Source: Sindora glabra | Lineage: Eukaryota; Streptophyta; Magnoliopsida; Fabales; Fabaceae | Reading direction: 5' to 3' | DNA: 64,000 bases | Assembly: GCA_020226215.1 (NCBI GenBank) | Contig: CM035230.1 | Location: 395,501-459,500, forward strand | Part shown: one piece after another, positions 48,176 through 61,241 of the stretch | How the letters are laid out: each line of letters begins with the position of its first letter | Numbering within the stretch: position 1 is the first letter of the stretch | The notes under the pieces: model-generated | Databases searched by the model: none | Told to the model about the DNA's origin: nothing | What the model saw: the letters and a program-made list of their open reading frames with translations, nothing else | Made by a program: the position numbers and the translations under genes

Positions 48176-49833
48176 TCTTAAAGTTATGCCTTTCAAGCCA
48201 ATTACATGTGATATGGTAGGACATTTCTTGTAAACTTTTTCATTTAATTAATTATTAATAAAAAATTATTTTATCTTTCTTTATCAATCATTTAATTATT
48301 ATTTATGTTTGATAAAGACCAAAGATTAAAATAACTTATGGAATATGGTTATACATAGAGATGACGATTATAAAACACATTTCTTACAAGTATAGATTTT
48401 TAAATGCTCCTGGTCATAGAATTACACATATGAAGCATGCTCATGTGGGAGAATGTCTCATTTCATGGACATCAATGTATTGACACTAGTGCATAAATGT
48501 AAGTGACCATTAGAGGAATAAGTTCACTGAACTGACCTATTTAAGAATTCCTATGTGGATAATTCGAATTGAAATTCTTATGTTGCAATGTAAAATTAAT
48601 TCTTTGACTAGAGACATTATAATAATCTTATATATGATATATTACACTTTAATATTATCCTAATTCCTAAAAGTCATCCAAAGAACATCTATTAGGTATA
48701 ACCTTACCATATATGAAAATTTGTAAATGTCAATAAGGAATTTATCACTTCTCATAGAGAAGAGAATGTCTTATGTTATTTTATGAATTATAACTTGGAA
48801 ATCTTTAATTAAGGCAAGGTGAAATCAAAAAAAGAGTTTTATAAGTTTCACATAATAAGTCATGAATTCCATATTGGATAAACAATAGTTAAATAACTAA
48901 GGTTTTGATTAATACACCGTGCTTTAAGTTTAGCTAAATTATTGTATGATAAAAGGACTAATATGGCATAGTAATTACAATTGAAAATGTTCATTTTTAG
49001 AATTCATATTAACTAGTTCATGATATATTGTTAAACATTAATTATAAATTTTAGGAATTAGAACTTATGAAATTAATTCTAAATATTAAATTTAAAAGGT
49101 TTAATTTAATCATAATCCACTACTAGTTTAATGGTGAACCTAAATGTCACACACATAAAATTAAATGTATCCACATTTATTTATTTAGATGGAATAATTC
49201 AATTATGAGACAATTGATAATTTAACTATAAGATAGTTGATGGAAGAACAAAAATAAATAATAAATTAATAAATAAATTTATTATTTATTTATTAATTTA
49301 ATTCATTAGAAAATATTTTATAAATAAATTATTTATTTATTGGGTAATTTTTGAGATGTTACTTATTTTAATTAGGATTTCTAAAAATCCTATTAGAATT
49401 TTTAGTAGAAACTTACTTATTAGGCAAGTCATGAAATGATTATAAAAGGAGGCCTACAAGAGTTGTAAAGAATCCAAAAAAATAACATAATCAGCCATCA
49501 AAATGTGTGTTTATGTGTTGTACTACTAGTCATGAAAATTGCCCTTTCTTCTCCCTTTTTTAATAAAATTGTCACTTGCTAGTATTAGTATAAAAGTGTA
49601 ATTGAGTGGATTGCAATCACGTGGACTAACTTTAGAAGAAACATACTTAAATCTCTTAATTAAAGTTTTAAAGTACATATAATCAGGAGAAAAGTAAAAA
49701 TTATTTTCATTGATTGTATATTTATGAATCAAATTAATTGTAAAAATAATCCTTAGGAAGAAAATTCAGATTAATTAAAATTTTAAAACTTCTACTTCAT
49801 TTGCATCTAATGCAATCATGAATGTTCCAATAG

Positions 49834-49845
49834 TAATATCAGATC
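49834..49845 (+). other. Nested copia primer binding site
   Basis: TAATATCAGATC just after TTCCAATA resembles TGGTATCAGAGC with three changes, all but one of them transitions. Confidence 0.5.
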
Positions 49846-49879
49846 CTAATCATGCTAAAATTCAATTCAAGATGGCATG

Positions 49880-50355
49880 ACATACAAATTTTTTTCCCTA
49901 TCTTGCAATATTATAAAAAAATTAAAACGAAATTGATGCAAAAACTTGCAGAATTATTATTTTTTTTTGGTAAAATATACAGTTCACTCTTATGCTGTAT
50001 GAGATGGGAATCTCAAACCGGAAGTAACGCAAGTATGAGAAAATAATCCAGTGCTTTCGTTCAACGTGCAATCAAGTTTTGTAAATGCGTGAACCATGTC
50101 GATTAACTGTGACATGTGACATGACGGGGAAATAGGAAATTTCGTTCATGTGATTAATGATCCAACGTGGTTGGTTCCGTGTGAATCAGTGTGGCTGTCC
50201 ACTTAAAAATATTTTCTTATTTTATTAAAAAATGGACACATTTGATAATTATATGTATATATATAATCGAGTAGATAAATAAATAATAATTTTTCTTGAT
50301 TATTTATACATGCTATGTATATAATTTGTGTGATTGGCTTAACATATTAGACAGG

Positions 50356-50423
<68 letters not shown>

Positions 50424-51780
50424 GAAAGGATAAATAGTAATTAATTTTTCTAAATAATTTATACATATGACGTATAAAATTTGTGAAATTTATCAAACTC
50501 ATTAGATGGATTATAAATAATATAGAATAATTTATTAATTAATGATTAGATCATACGTTAAAATTTTTTATAATTTGGTTGTGAAAAAAAATTATTCAAT
50601 GAATAGGCAAAAAATATAATTTTATATTGCAAGATGAGTTAACCTAGTGAGATTTAGATATTTTTTTATTAATTTATTTGAAATATATATTTTATCCATA
50701 TCTAACATCTTTTTTGTTAAGTATATATTTTATATCATGCTTTTATATTTATTTGATAATATAAATGCTCCTAGTTTTATACTCATTTGATGATTATATT
50801 TTATTTCATGTGATGGATAATTATAGGTTATTCCATGAATTATAATTTTAAAGAGCAGCTTGCATGTCTTGCCTTCCCTAATTATGTCATAATTGCATTT
50901 TTCTCTCTCAATATGTACCTCCCTTTAATTGTCCAAGATTTCTTGATTATAAAATGTAAATAGAAAAGCAAACAAAATTTTCATCTCAGAGTGGAGTAGA
51001 GAAGTGTGGATGAAGGCTCACATATGCATGGAATGCATGTGCAAATTTTATATTCTCTAGGATTAGTATTTTGGTTTTATAGCATGTGTTTAAGGCCCAT
51101 AATCATCTATGGTAGTTAATTTGCTATATAAGTATGAGATGCATGTTAATTCAAAATTATAGGACAATTTGAATTAAATATAGATGAGACTTAGAATAAT
51201 TTAAAATCACTACCTTGAAAATTTTATAAGGACTTGAAATATAAAGTTGTAAGTGAAATAAATCAAGGAGTTTACTTAATCATAGCCTTCCATCATTAAC
51301 AATTAATATGAGATTTTATCATATTTTACATATATTATCAATAATATTTGGGGCATGTAAAATATAAAAATTATATTAATTGTTTTATACATAGGTAATG
51401 TTCATATGATGTTTAATATTAGTGCTATCGCTAATAGTTTTTGGGGGCATCAATATTAGGCAAACTTGTAAGGAAATAATGGGTTTGACTTAACATGAAT
51501 TTAAATAAGGGTACCAATAGTATTCGGGTTTATATCAAATTTGATGTTAAATAATTTAAGGGTCAAATAAGATATAATTGATAAAAGTTATCTACTTTTT
51601 GAAATTATTGTGAGATTGTCAATAATATTTAAGCTTGTGATAATTTCAATTAGGCCTCAAACCTACTAGGTTGCTTTCCAATTGAGCTTTTTGAATCATA
51701 TCAAGAAAGTGATAAGATCTTATTAAAACAGTGGAAGGGATATTTATATTAGAATCTTTAATATAAACAAATATATTGAT
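49880..51780. other. Unassigned block inside nested copia element
   Basis: No copia gag is seen. The part at 50040-50210 is GC-richer and non-repetitive, with several ACGTG motifs. A 64-bp TA tract lies at 50357-50420. The rest is AT-rich. It may be an inserted host or transposon fragment. Confidence 0.4.
50357..50420. repeat. (TA)32 microsatellite
   Basis: Thirty-two uninterrupted TA units. It can form a cruciform and is likely to be length-variable or mis-assembled. Confidence 0.97.
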
Positions 51781-51789
51781 TGAATATCT

Positions 51790-53940
51790 ATTTATCCTTT
51801 TTTATCTTGTTATAGTTATGTCAAAATGATAAAGAACTAACTCTCTTTAATACTCACTCAATCATCCTTTGCAAGTGTTGCAAAGATAAAAAAATGAAAA
51901 ATAAACTTGCTTCCATTACAGAAAACTTAATCATTGGAAGAGGAATTGCAAGGTTACCTTACCAAGTTGAAATAGAAGAGTTCTACTTCAAATTTATTTT
52001 TGCTAAACACAACCTTTCAGTTAATAATATTTCTTAGATATTAGATACCATATGTGATTATCACATTTGAAATGGTTTGCATATGTTGACAAAAAGTATG
52101 TAGTAACTAAAGGATAGATATTGCTACAGTTAGGAAATGAAGTAAAAGTTATTGCATTAGCTATATAATCTATTTCTTTAGTGTTGGATTCTAACTATAC
52201 TTTAGTAATAAATGATTATTTATATGTTCTATATATAATAAATCAACATTATTTCTATTTTAGTTTTAGACAAGGAAGATTTTATTATTGAAATAAAGGA
52301 TGGAAAATGTACCATGAAAAGGGTGATATTTTATATTGTACTAAAACTTTAAGAAACAATCTTTATAGTATTGAATATGCAAAATCCATGTTACACCTTT
52401 AACATGGTAATAAAAAGAAGCATAATGATTAAAATTATACATTAATATGGCATTATAGACTTGGAAATATATCCAAGAATAAGACTAATTTATGAATCTT
52501 ATTTAAAAGGAAAAATGACTAAGTTACCACTTACTGGAAATGGAACAAACCTCCTATGTTTCAAATTTAATCCACATAGATACATGTGGGCCATTAAATG
52601 TTAAGTCCTAAGGAGGCTTTTCTTTACTTTGTTATGTTTACTAATGATTTTTCTAAGTATGGGTATATGTTTCTTATAAATAATAAATTTAAAGCCTTTA
52701 AAAATTCAGAAAGCTTAGATATGAAGTGGAGAAATGAACAACAAAAAGTATTAAAGTCCTTCAATATGATCAAGGATGTGAATACTTGAGTGTGAATTCC
52801 TTAATCATCTAGAAGAGATTGAGATTCTCCTATAGCAAATTCCTCTAAGAACCCTATAGCCTAACGGAGTCTTTTTATACAAGAAACTAAACTTTATTGT
52901 ATATGGTTTAGTCTATTATAATTTCACTAATCTTCTTACATCTTCTAAATTAGATTCCTTTTAAATTAATGTCTAAAATACCATATGAAATATGGTTTGG
53001 AAAGACACCTAACTGCTTAAGCAATGTGTGATATTGATTCGAGAAAATGGTGGTGAATAGAAAGTATGTCAGTTCAAAGGTCCATTTATAAATTGAAATA
53101 GGCTTCCTAAAGTTGGAACATTCCTTTTAATAATGCAATCAAAAAGTTTAATTTCACTAAAAATTCAAATGAACCTTATATTTTCAAAAAGATTAATGGG
53201 AGTGTAGTCACTTTTCTTGTGTTTTATGTTAATAATATACTTCTCATTAGGAATGATGTATGTATATTATAAGCCACAAAAATATCCAATCCACTAATTT
53301 CTCCATAAAATCTTGGCATGAATAACGTACATAGAAATGCTATTGAAGCATAATGTATGTTATACTATGTATAAGGCCTAATTTAACATGCTATAAGTGT
53401 TATAAGTAGATATTAACCTAACCTAAGTAAAGAACACTATAAGGATGTGAAAGGGATTTTTAAATACTTAAGAAGGACTAAAGTTTTTTCATCATATATG
53501 GAGGAAAATTGAAATTAAAATTATAGATTATAATTTTCAATTTGATGCAAATAACTCAAAGTTAACATTTGATTTTACCCTCAATGGTGAAACAATTTGT
53601 TAGAAGAGTTCAAAACATGAAAAAAAAAACATCAAATTAATTATTGAGGTTGAGTATATTACTACATCAAATATGGCAAAGGAAGCTATTTGGAAAAGGA
53701 ACTTCATCTTAGAAGTAAATGGGTATCTAAGCATTTTTAATTAGTAAATATGTACTGTGATAACAATAGTGCCTTTTGCATAAGCAAGGTTAAAGTCTCA
53801 TGAAAGATCCAAACATGTGATATGAATTTATCACTTAATCATGGTGAACATAGCAGATTCACTTATTAAAGACTATAAATGTCACCTTGAAAAGATAGGC
53901 ATGAAATAATTAGGCAATTGACTTTAAGGTAAGTGGGAGA
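51790..53940 (+). pseudogene. Nested copia gag-pol remnant
   Basis: A zinc knuckle lies near 51908-51955 (CFHYRKLNHWKRNCK, with one Cys now Tyr). A GAG-pre-integrase segment (LWHYRLGNISKNK) lies near 52448. The integrase core lies around 52598-52830: LYFVMFTNDFSKYGYMFLIN, then a GEYLS-like end of the DD region. KTP near 53005 is the integrase C-terminal part. An RT segment near 53210 reads FLVFYVNNILLI, the YVDD box altered to YVNN. An RNase H tail follows, with SHERSKHVI-like text near 53800. Stops and frameshifts are throughout. Confidence 0.65.
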
Positions 53941-53941
53941 T

Positions 53942-53990
53942 TATTAAAGTTGTGCCCTACAAGCCAATTACATATGATGTAGTAGGACTT
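53942..53990 (+). repeat. Nested copia 3' LTR fragment
   Basis: It matches the first 48 or so bases of the 5' LTR at 48176, then the similarity stops. Confidence 0.6.
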
Positions 53991-54029
53991 GGTGCTTGCA
54001 ATGACATTCTTGACATGATGGTTTCTGTA

Positions 54030-57000
54030 ATCATTTTGGAGGTGTATGTTTCGAGTGTGAGAAAGTAGGGTATAAAGCAAAAGATTATTTGGAGATCACT
54101 ACAAGTTATGGAGCAAGTTATTCCATGTCTTAATGGAATGTCTCAAATCCCTCACCTATTCATCATCCAAGAAATCCATCGATACCCTCTAGAAGTGCTA
54201 CTATTGTTAGCCAAAGGAAAGAAGTAAATGGAAGTCAAGCTTGAGGCTCTAACTCATCAAGAGGCCTATGCCTGTAATGCTATTGTGACAAGTACTATTA
54301 TAATTAAAAACCATTCTGTAAAAATTTTGTTTAATCCTAAAGTCACCTATTCATTTATATCAAAAAGATTTGTTGCTACCCTAAATAAACCCACCAAATT
54401 GATGGATACACCTTTAATTGTAATGACATTATAAAAAAGTCCCTCCTAGCCATATAAAAATTAGAAGCTTATCCCTTAAAAATTTATAAGCATGTGATCC
54501 TTATAGATTTAGTTCTACTTGATATGGGTGATTATCATATGATTTTAAGCATGGATTAATTGTCTAAAGATCACGCATATGTGAATTATTTTAACAAATC
54601 TATCACTTTTTCTATAAAAGGCTCTCTACCTATTAAGTTTCAAGGAGATAGATCGCTAGAACTATTAGCATTGTTTTAAGCATCCAAGCTTAGAAGCTTC
54701 TTTAAAAAGGAGACGTTGCTTACCTAGCTCTAGTTTGGGATTTGAATTAACCAATTCCTAATGTTAATAATGTTCTTATGGTGAGAGAATTTTTCAAGGT
54801 GTTTCCCAAAGAGTTGCCCAAATTGCTACCATACTATGAGATAGAATTTCATATTGAATTGTTGCTTAACATTGAACTTGTTTCCATACCCCTACAATAT
54901 ATGGCATTAATAAAGTTGCAAAAATTTAAGGAACAATTGCAAGATATGATAAACAAAGGTTTTATTTGTCCAAACTCTTTCCTTTGAGGAGCTCCAATAT
55001 TGTTTATGAAAAAGAAAGGTAGCATGATGCAATTCTACATATATTATCGTTAACTTAATAAAGTCTACATAAAAAATAAGCATCCTTTTCCCTACATTGA
55101 TTATCACCTTGATCAACCCCAAGCAACTAAATATTTCTCCAAGATAGACTTGTGCATGAGGTATTATCAATTAAAGATTTACAAGGATGACATTCCCAAA
55201 ATAGCTTTTAGGATTTAATACAACCATTTCAAGTTTATAAAATTGCTTGAACAGTTTTATAAACTTTACAAGAGCATTAACTATATGTAAATTTTCTAAG
55301 TGTGAATTTTGGATGATTAATGTCAAATTCTTAAAGCATATGGGGTTCCAAGAAGGAGTTCAAGTAGATCCCTAAAAGGTTAAAGATATAAGGAATTGGC
55401 TAAGATTTTCATCAATTATTGAGATTCATAGTTTCCTAGGGTTAGAATACTATCAAAGATTTATCAAGGATTTTTAAGAAATTTTCACTTTGTTAAGTAG
55501 ACTGACATAGAAAGGAGTTAAATTTGAGTGGTCATAATTGTGTGAGAATAGCTTTTAAATGTTGAAGACATGTTTGACATCCACACTAGTGTTAGGGTTA
55601 CTTTCAAGTACTAGAGAATATGTAATGTATTGTGACACTTTCTAAATTGGGCTTGGGTGTGTTTTTATGTAACATGGCAAGGTGATAGCTTATGCTTTCT
55701 AGCATTAAGAGAAGCACAAGCAAAATTATTCCACCCATGACTTGGAAATGGCAATGATGAGCTTTGCTTTGAAAATTTAGAGGAACTATCTATATAGGGA
55801 AACCACTAAAATGTACACAGACCATAAGAGTTTAAAGTACATTTTTTTACTAGAATGATGTTAATATGAGGCAAAGAAGGTGGATAGAACTCATTAAAAA
55901 TTATGATTGTTTAATTTTGTATTATTTTAGAAAGGCTAATGTAGTAACGGATGCTCCTAGTAGAAAATCTATAAGCAGTGTAGTAAAGATGCCATTAGTA
56001 GATTAAGGTGTAGTGCTAGCTTACTTGAAAGTCCAATCAGTTCTCATGGAAAAGATTAAAAATGCTAAGAAAAATGACACCAATTATGCAACTTTTATGA
56101 AAAAGGTGATTAACGAAGCAAAGTCCAATTTGACCATTGATAAGGAAGGAATAGTGCATTAATAAGGAAGAATTTAGGTTCCTTTAAGTGAAAGGAATGA
56201 ATTGATGCATTAAGTTCACAATTCATCTTATATTATGCACCTTAGAGTAGTAAAGATGTACCATGACCTAAAAGGCATCTTCTAATGGAAAGGAATGAAA
56301 AAGGATGTGTTGCACTATATGCTAAAATATTTTACTTGCAAACAAGTGAAAACAAAAAATTAGCACCAAGCCGAAATGCATCAATTGCTTCTAATACCAA
56401 AATGGAAATGGAAAAGTATCACAATGGACTTCTTAATTGGTTTGCTTAGAACTTAGAAAGGATATGATTCCATATGGGTTCTTATTGATAGGTTGATGAA
56501 ATCAACACATTTCCTACATGTCAAAATTACCTTTATCATGGCTATTTAGTATGTGTAGGTGTACTTAACAAAATTATACCCTTACATGGAGTTCTAATCA
56601 TAATTGTGTTTGATTATGATTTCTATTCATTTCCCATTTCTAGCAATCCTTTAAGTAAGCATTGGGGCTTCAATTGCAATTTAGCATTACATTTTACTCA
56701 TAGATGGATGGACAATCAGAGCGAACCATACAAATGCTAGAAAAAAAGCTCAAAGTATGTACATTGGAATTTGAAGGATTCTAAAAGAATTATCTGCCAT
56801 TAATTGAATTTGCATACAAAAGTAGTTATCAATTAGCATTCAAATAGCGCCATAGAAGGCACTATATGGTTAGAAATATCATTCTTTGCTAGAATAGTTT
56901 GAAACTAAGGGAGGCAAAATTCTTGGGACAAGATTTGGTGACTAACATTTTGGAAAAAAGTTCAAATCATTCAATATTAATTAAAGATAGCTCAATATGG

Positions 57001-57540
57001 ACAAAAATCATATATGGGTCATAGGAAAAGAGGACTAGAGTTTCAAGTGAAGGATATGGTATTCTTATAGGTTTTATTATGAATGATGTGATGTAATTTG
57101 GGAAAAAGGTTAAACTAACACCTTGCTTCATTGAACCATTCTCAATCATTAGACTTGTTAAAGTTGTAGCTTATCATTTGAGTTGCCAAATAGTTTACAA
57201 GCAATTCATCTTATATTCCATATGTTAATGCTTTGAAATATTTACTAATGATTCTCACATAATTTGAGATGAACCATTATAACTAGATCCTAAATTGACG
57301 TATAAGGAACAATTAGTTGAAATCTTGGACCTTCAAGTGCAAAAGTTAATATCCAAAGAACTTTTATCCATAAAGATTCATTAGGAACACCATGGAGTGG
57401 AAGAGGTTACCTAGGAATTAGAATCAAATTTGTGACAAAAATTCTCCTATCTATTTACTTAGTGACAAGCTTAGTTTCAATATATTTCCATAATACTACT
57501 AGAGAAATAAAAGCTTTAAGAATTGAGGGATGGATTCTTT
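54030..57540 (+). pseudogene. Gypsy gag end and pol (broken)
   Basis: It resumes with the zinc knuckle GGVCFECEKVGYKAKD near 54045. The protease, at 54228-54434, has the active-site DPGATHSF-type box altered to NPKVTYSFIS. RT runs from about 54778 to 55260 (VREFFKVFPKELPKL, GAPILFMKKKGSM, FSKIDL). The segment that should hold YIDD is deleted near 55240-55290. A connection block (FLGLEYYQRFIKDF) follows. RNase H lies near 55680-55960 (VIAYAF, STHDLEMAMMSFALKI, MYTDHKSLKYIF). Integrase lies near 56240-56860 (CKQVK, KWKSITMDFLIGL, QSERTIQMLE). A tail with LTYKEQLVEILD and HHGVEEVT closes pol at about 57420, as in Tekay/Del elements. Confidence 0.85.
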
Positions 57541-57550
57541 TGAAAAGAAG

Positions 57551-59868
57551 AGTTACACATTCTTTAAAATATAATAATTTAGAATTTTATTTAGTAATTA
57601 GAGTAAGTGAAATAATTAGTATACTTTTGCTTGAAAATAGAACTTGTATGCATAAGGAAAAATTATAATGAATAACTATAAATGAATTATCAAGTAAAAT
57701 AAAATTTAATGTTTTTGTAAATTTTGGAATAAAGATTTTGTAAGAAATATATGAAGAAAAATAATTAAAATAATAAGGTTTAAAAAAAGTCCCTGTTACA
57801 ATTCCTTTTTTTTTTTTGCTAAAATTAGCCAATACCTCTCATTCCTCACATTTCCTAACTTTTTGACATAAACGCTTCCCACTCCTCTTATCCTTTCTAA
57901 TTCTTTCTCCTTATCTCTTCAAATTTAGTAAGAAAAGATGCAATTTTCTTCAAATTCTTCATCTAAAAAAGTAAGGACATCATCTTTAGTGGATTATCTT
58001 TTCATATTCTTTGAGAATCAATAAGGATTATGATTATTTTGGATTTTAAAAGGAAAATGAAACCTTAACAAAAAATCTCTTGATTTTGGTATGATTATGG
58101 TTAAAAGGCATTAAATCTGACCTCTTAGCATACTCTTCCATACTAGGTGACTTGATACTCCATCTTCTCTTGTTAGATTTTCATAAACCTATGCTTAAGT
58201 TGCATATTTTAGGTTTTTATTGAATATGACCATAAATGCTTGAAATGTGGTGTTGATTGTTGGTATTGTTTAATTTAATGATAGAAATGGTTTTAATAAA
58301 ATGATGTTGGCATGTATTTATGAATTTATGAAGTTTGGTTAGAATTTTGTTACATTAAATGTGAGATTTTAGAGTAGATGAATTGTAAAATTTTTGAAGA
58401 ATTTACAAAATCCCCAATAATTGTCAATTATATAATAAACTATACTCTAGGATTATGTGATCTGAATAAGAATAGTTAACTATATAGTCGATTGTAAGAT
58501 CAAAAATTGCTCCTTAAATGTTAGCAATTAACTATGGACATCCAAAATCATTCTTTGAACACCTAAATGTCAACTATATAGTCTATTATAAGCATCCAAA
58601 ATTATCTCCGAACCATGATACTCGATAATATAATCAATTATAGGCCCTAAAGTTGCTCTTAGGACTCCTATAGTTAAGTATATATTTGACTATACTTAAT
58701 GTACTTCATGAAAACATATTCAATAAAGGTTGAAAGTGGTATGTAATGTTCTTATGCATCAAACTAAGATATACCTAGTATACTTCATGAAATCATATTC
58801 AATAAGGGTTAAAAGTAGGATGTAATGTTTTATGCATCAAACTAAGATAATATGTGATGATTATAAGATTAATACATAATAGTGGCCTTGAAATGGATAT
58901 TGGATATATTATGGCTCATAATATGTGATGTGATTGAACTTGCTTATTTATTTATTATATGGGATAAGATGAAATGTGTGGTTATGCCTTTGAGGTATAG
59001 TCTTGCCATGGAAATATGATGACCATAGCCTAAGATATGAATATAAAAAGGAAACAAAATGTATATTGTGACATGGAGTGATGTGATTATCAAACACCAA
59101 ATTTAGTAAATTACCTGTAAAGGATATACCATAGACCTTAAAAGGATAAGGATTAGCTTATAGTGGGTATTGGGCTAACTCAAGAGCTATAAAGAAGTCC
59201 ATTTGTTTTTATTATTAATTATTATGCATTGTGCTATGAAATTAGAATTGAATTGTCAGTAGTTATGCCCATATGATGTAATTGAAATAATATGGTTTTA
59301 ATTAAGCATCTTGTGCCTATTTTAAATTGAATCAATAAATTTGAATATTTAATGTGTTAAGTTTTACAAGAAAATGGTCTAATTGGTAAGTTGAAACATT
59401 GTTGTGTTTGTTTATGCTGGTATATTTACTTATTGAACCCCAAACTCACTTGTTTGTGTTTATTTTGCAAATACACAAGTTGAGCTTTCACCACCACTTT
59501 CTTAAAACTAGATCCATCGGAAGCTCCTTTAGAATAATTTTTATAGCACTAACTATTTATTAAATGGATTTATTTCAAGGCTTTATTTTGTATGAGCAAT
59601 TAGGTAAAGGATTCATGAACTAAATCCTTCCAAGTTAGTTAGATTAGCTTATCCTCAATTTAAGAAGATTATAAGCAAACCTAACTTTCTCATGTTTTAG
59701 TAAACTTTATTTGTTAACATATGAAATGTTCTTCTTCTTCAGTGTTGCCTTTCCTTTTTACCGCATATTTTAGTTAAAAATTAGGATTGTGATGAATAAA
59801 TAGGCATAGGCTAGTGGGAATTGGATAGTGGCTTTCATGTTAGTCATGGTAAGGTTAGGGTCATAACA
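57551..59868 (+). repeat. Gypsy 3' LTR
   Basis: It starts AGTTACACAT after an AAAAGAAG purine remnant and ends GGTCATAACA. It is uninterrupted at the position of the MITE in the 5' LTR. Near 58740-58850 an internal segment (TGTAATGTT.TTATGCATCAAACTAAGATA) is tandemly duplicated; the 5' LTR has it once. Confidence 0.8.
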
Positions 59869-60962
59869 CTCAAGAATATTGGCTCTTTTGGCTTGGAAAT
59901 CATTGGAGAAATCAAGCACAATATGTATTCCATATATTCTTTCATTAAAAGAGAAGATTAAAAAAAAGCAAACTTGAAGAAGACAAAATATAAATGAAAT
60001 GAAATATAGAGTTGTTACAGTTAGTGTAAAGAAGAAGAAAATCAAGCGAAAGAAGTAGTAAATAGTAAGAACACAAAGCCCATAACTGCACACCACTTTG
60101 TAGGTGTTAAAGTAGCTAATGGTGTTCACACAAGGTCATGCTCACTAGTCAGCAATAACTAAAACTTAATGCTAACAATTTGGTTTATTTTAGGGTTATT
60201 TTAACTAAGGATTGAGCAGTAGTGCTGGTAGATAGAGAAACTTAATCCAATACTAAATTAAAGGATGAAAGGAGGAAGTGGTTGAGAGAAATATAAAAGA
60301 CAAAGAAAAAGATCGATAGTTCGAAGAATGCCATTGAAAAAAAAAAGAAAAGTGGAAATTTTAAGATTAATTTATTTATTAAAATGGCTCTAAATTAGTA
60401 GAAATGTAAGAAAAAAAGATGTTACTTAAGGCAATTTTCATTAAAATGTTAATAAGAGGACCAACTTTAGCCTAACTAAATTTTTAAAAGGACTAAAATA
60501 GATTATTTTAAATAAAAGGACCACAATTGCACAATTCATATTTTGGAAAGACCAAAATTGCATTTAAGCTAAAAAAATGACGAAAGTAAGATAAGATGAA
60601 TTATAATTTCCATAATATAAACTAAGTTTAATATATAGTTTTCAAATGCTTGGCCCAACCATATTAATTAGAGCTATTCAAATGGACTCTGGTTTAGGAG
60701 TTTACATTTCTCATAAAAAGTTAGTCTATTGAAATGTAAATTAAAGCAATTTAGTTTGCCATGTCCAAGTCTACATTCTTTTTCTTTTTTCCTATTACAC
60801 TTTCACTTTTAAACTAACACATTATAAAATATTTACCCAAGCAATCCAATACTTACATTTAAACCCGATTTTTTATCTTTCAATTCACCCAAATATAAAT
60901 AAAATTATTTCTAAGTTTATGATTTTGTTCCTAAATTAATAATTTCAAAATTAATTTTTATT
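59869..60962. other. Unassigned spacer
   Basis: A 119-codon minus-strand frame at 59770-60129 is rich in Phe, Ile and Tyr and overlaps the LTR end. It looks like an AT-composition effect. No other signal is seen. Confidence 0.4.
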
Positions 60963-61241
60963 AGGCAAATGCTAACAATAGCCCTTAAGGTGATGGATAA
61001 GCACTAATTATTAATTCCTAACTAATCAATTTAATGTTTTATTTCTAGTTATAGTAATATAATAATTGACAATATAATTAGTAATATAATCACATTTAAT
61101 ATTAGGTTTATATTTTAATAATAATAATATATTATTATTATTAAAATCGGTATCCTTCATTTATTATATTACTTAAAATAGAAATAAAATATTAAACATG
61201 ATTAGTTGGGATTTAACAATTAATGCTTATTTATTGTCTTT
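60963..61241. mobile_element. Fold-back MITE with central palindrome
   Basis: The arm at about 60995-61062 (GATAAGCACTAATTATTAAT...) matches the reverse complement of 61163-61233 (TAAATAAGCATTAATTG...), including ACTAATCA and AGTAATATAAT blocks. The centre is a perfect 34-bp AT palindrome at 61113-61146. The outer left end (TTAGGCAAATGCTAACAATA) has no partner on the right, where LTR-like sequence starts at about 61242, so the right end is probably truncated. Confidence 0.65.

Larger units (their letters stand above)
48176..53990 (+). mobile_element. Nested Ty1/copia element, 3' LTR truncated
   Basis: The 5' LTR is 48176-49832. It starts TCTTAAAGTTATGCC and shares ...CAAGCCAATTACAT(G/A)TGAT with the 3' LTR start at 53942, which follows AGTGGGAGAT. 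Only about 48 bases of the 3' LTR are recognisable before gypsy sequence returns. The stretch 49900-51780 does not look like copia and may be another insertion. The element splits the gypsy gag, so it came later. Confidence 0.7.
43941..59868 (+). mobile_element. Ty3/gypsy (Tekay/Del-like) element with nested insertions
   Basis: A 15.9-kb composite. Its LTRs are 43941-46861 and 57551-59868. The pol sequence (protease, RT, RNase H, integrase) is of chromovirus Tekay/Del style. A copia element sits within gag (48176 to about 53990) and a MITE sits within the 5' LTR (45902-46543). Flanking 5-mers are TTTAA and CTCAA, differing by two C-to-T changes, so the target duplication is only suggestive. 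Both LTRs carry ATAGTCAATTATAG-type sub-repeats. No part of the polyprotein is intact. Confidence 0.8.

Noticed and set aside
59770..60129. 119-codon minus-strand open frame
   Set aside because: Phe/Ile/Tyr-rich, begins in spacer and runs into the gypsy LTR end, so it cannot be an old gene.
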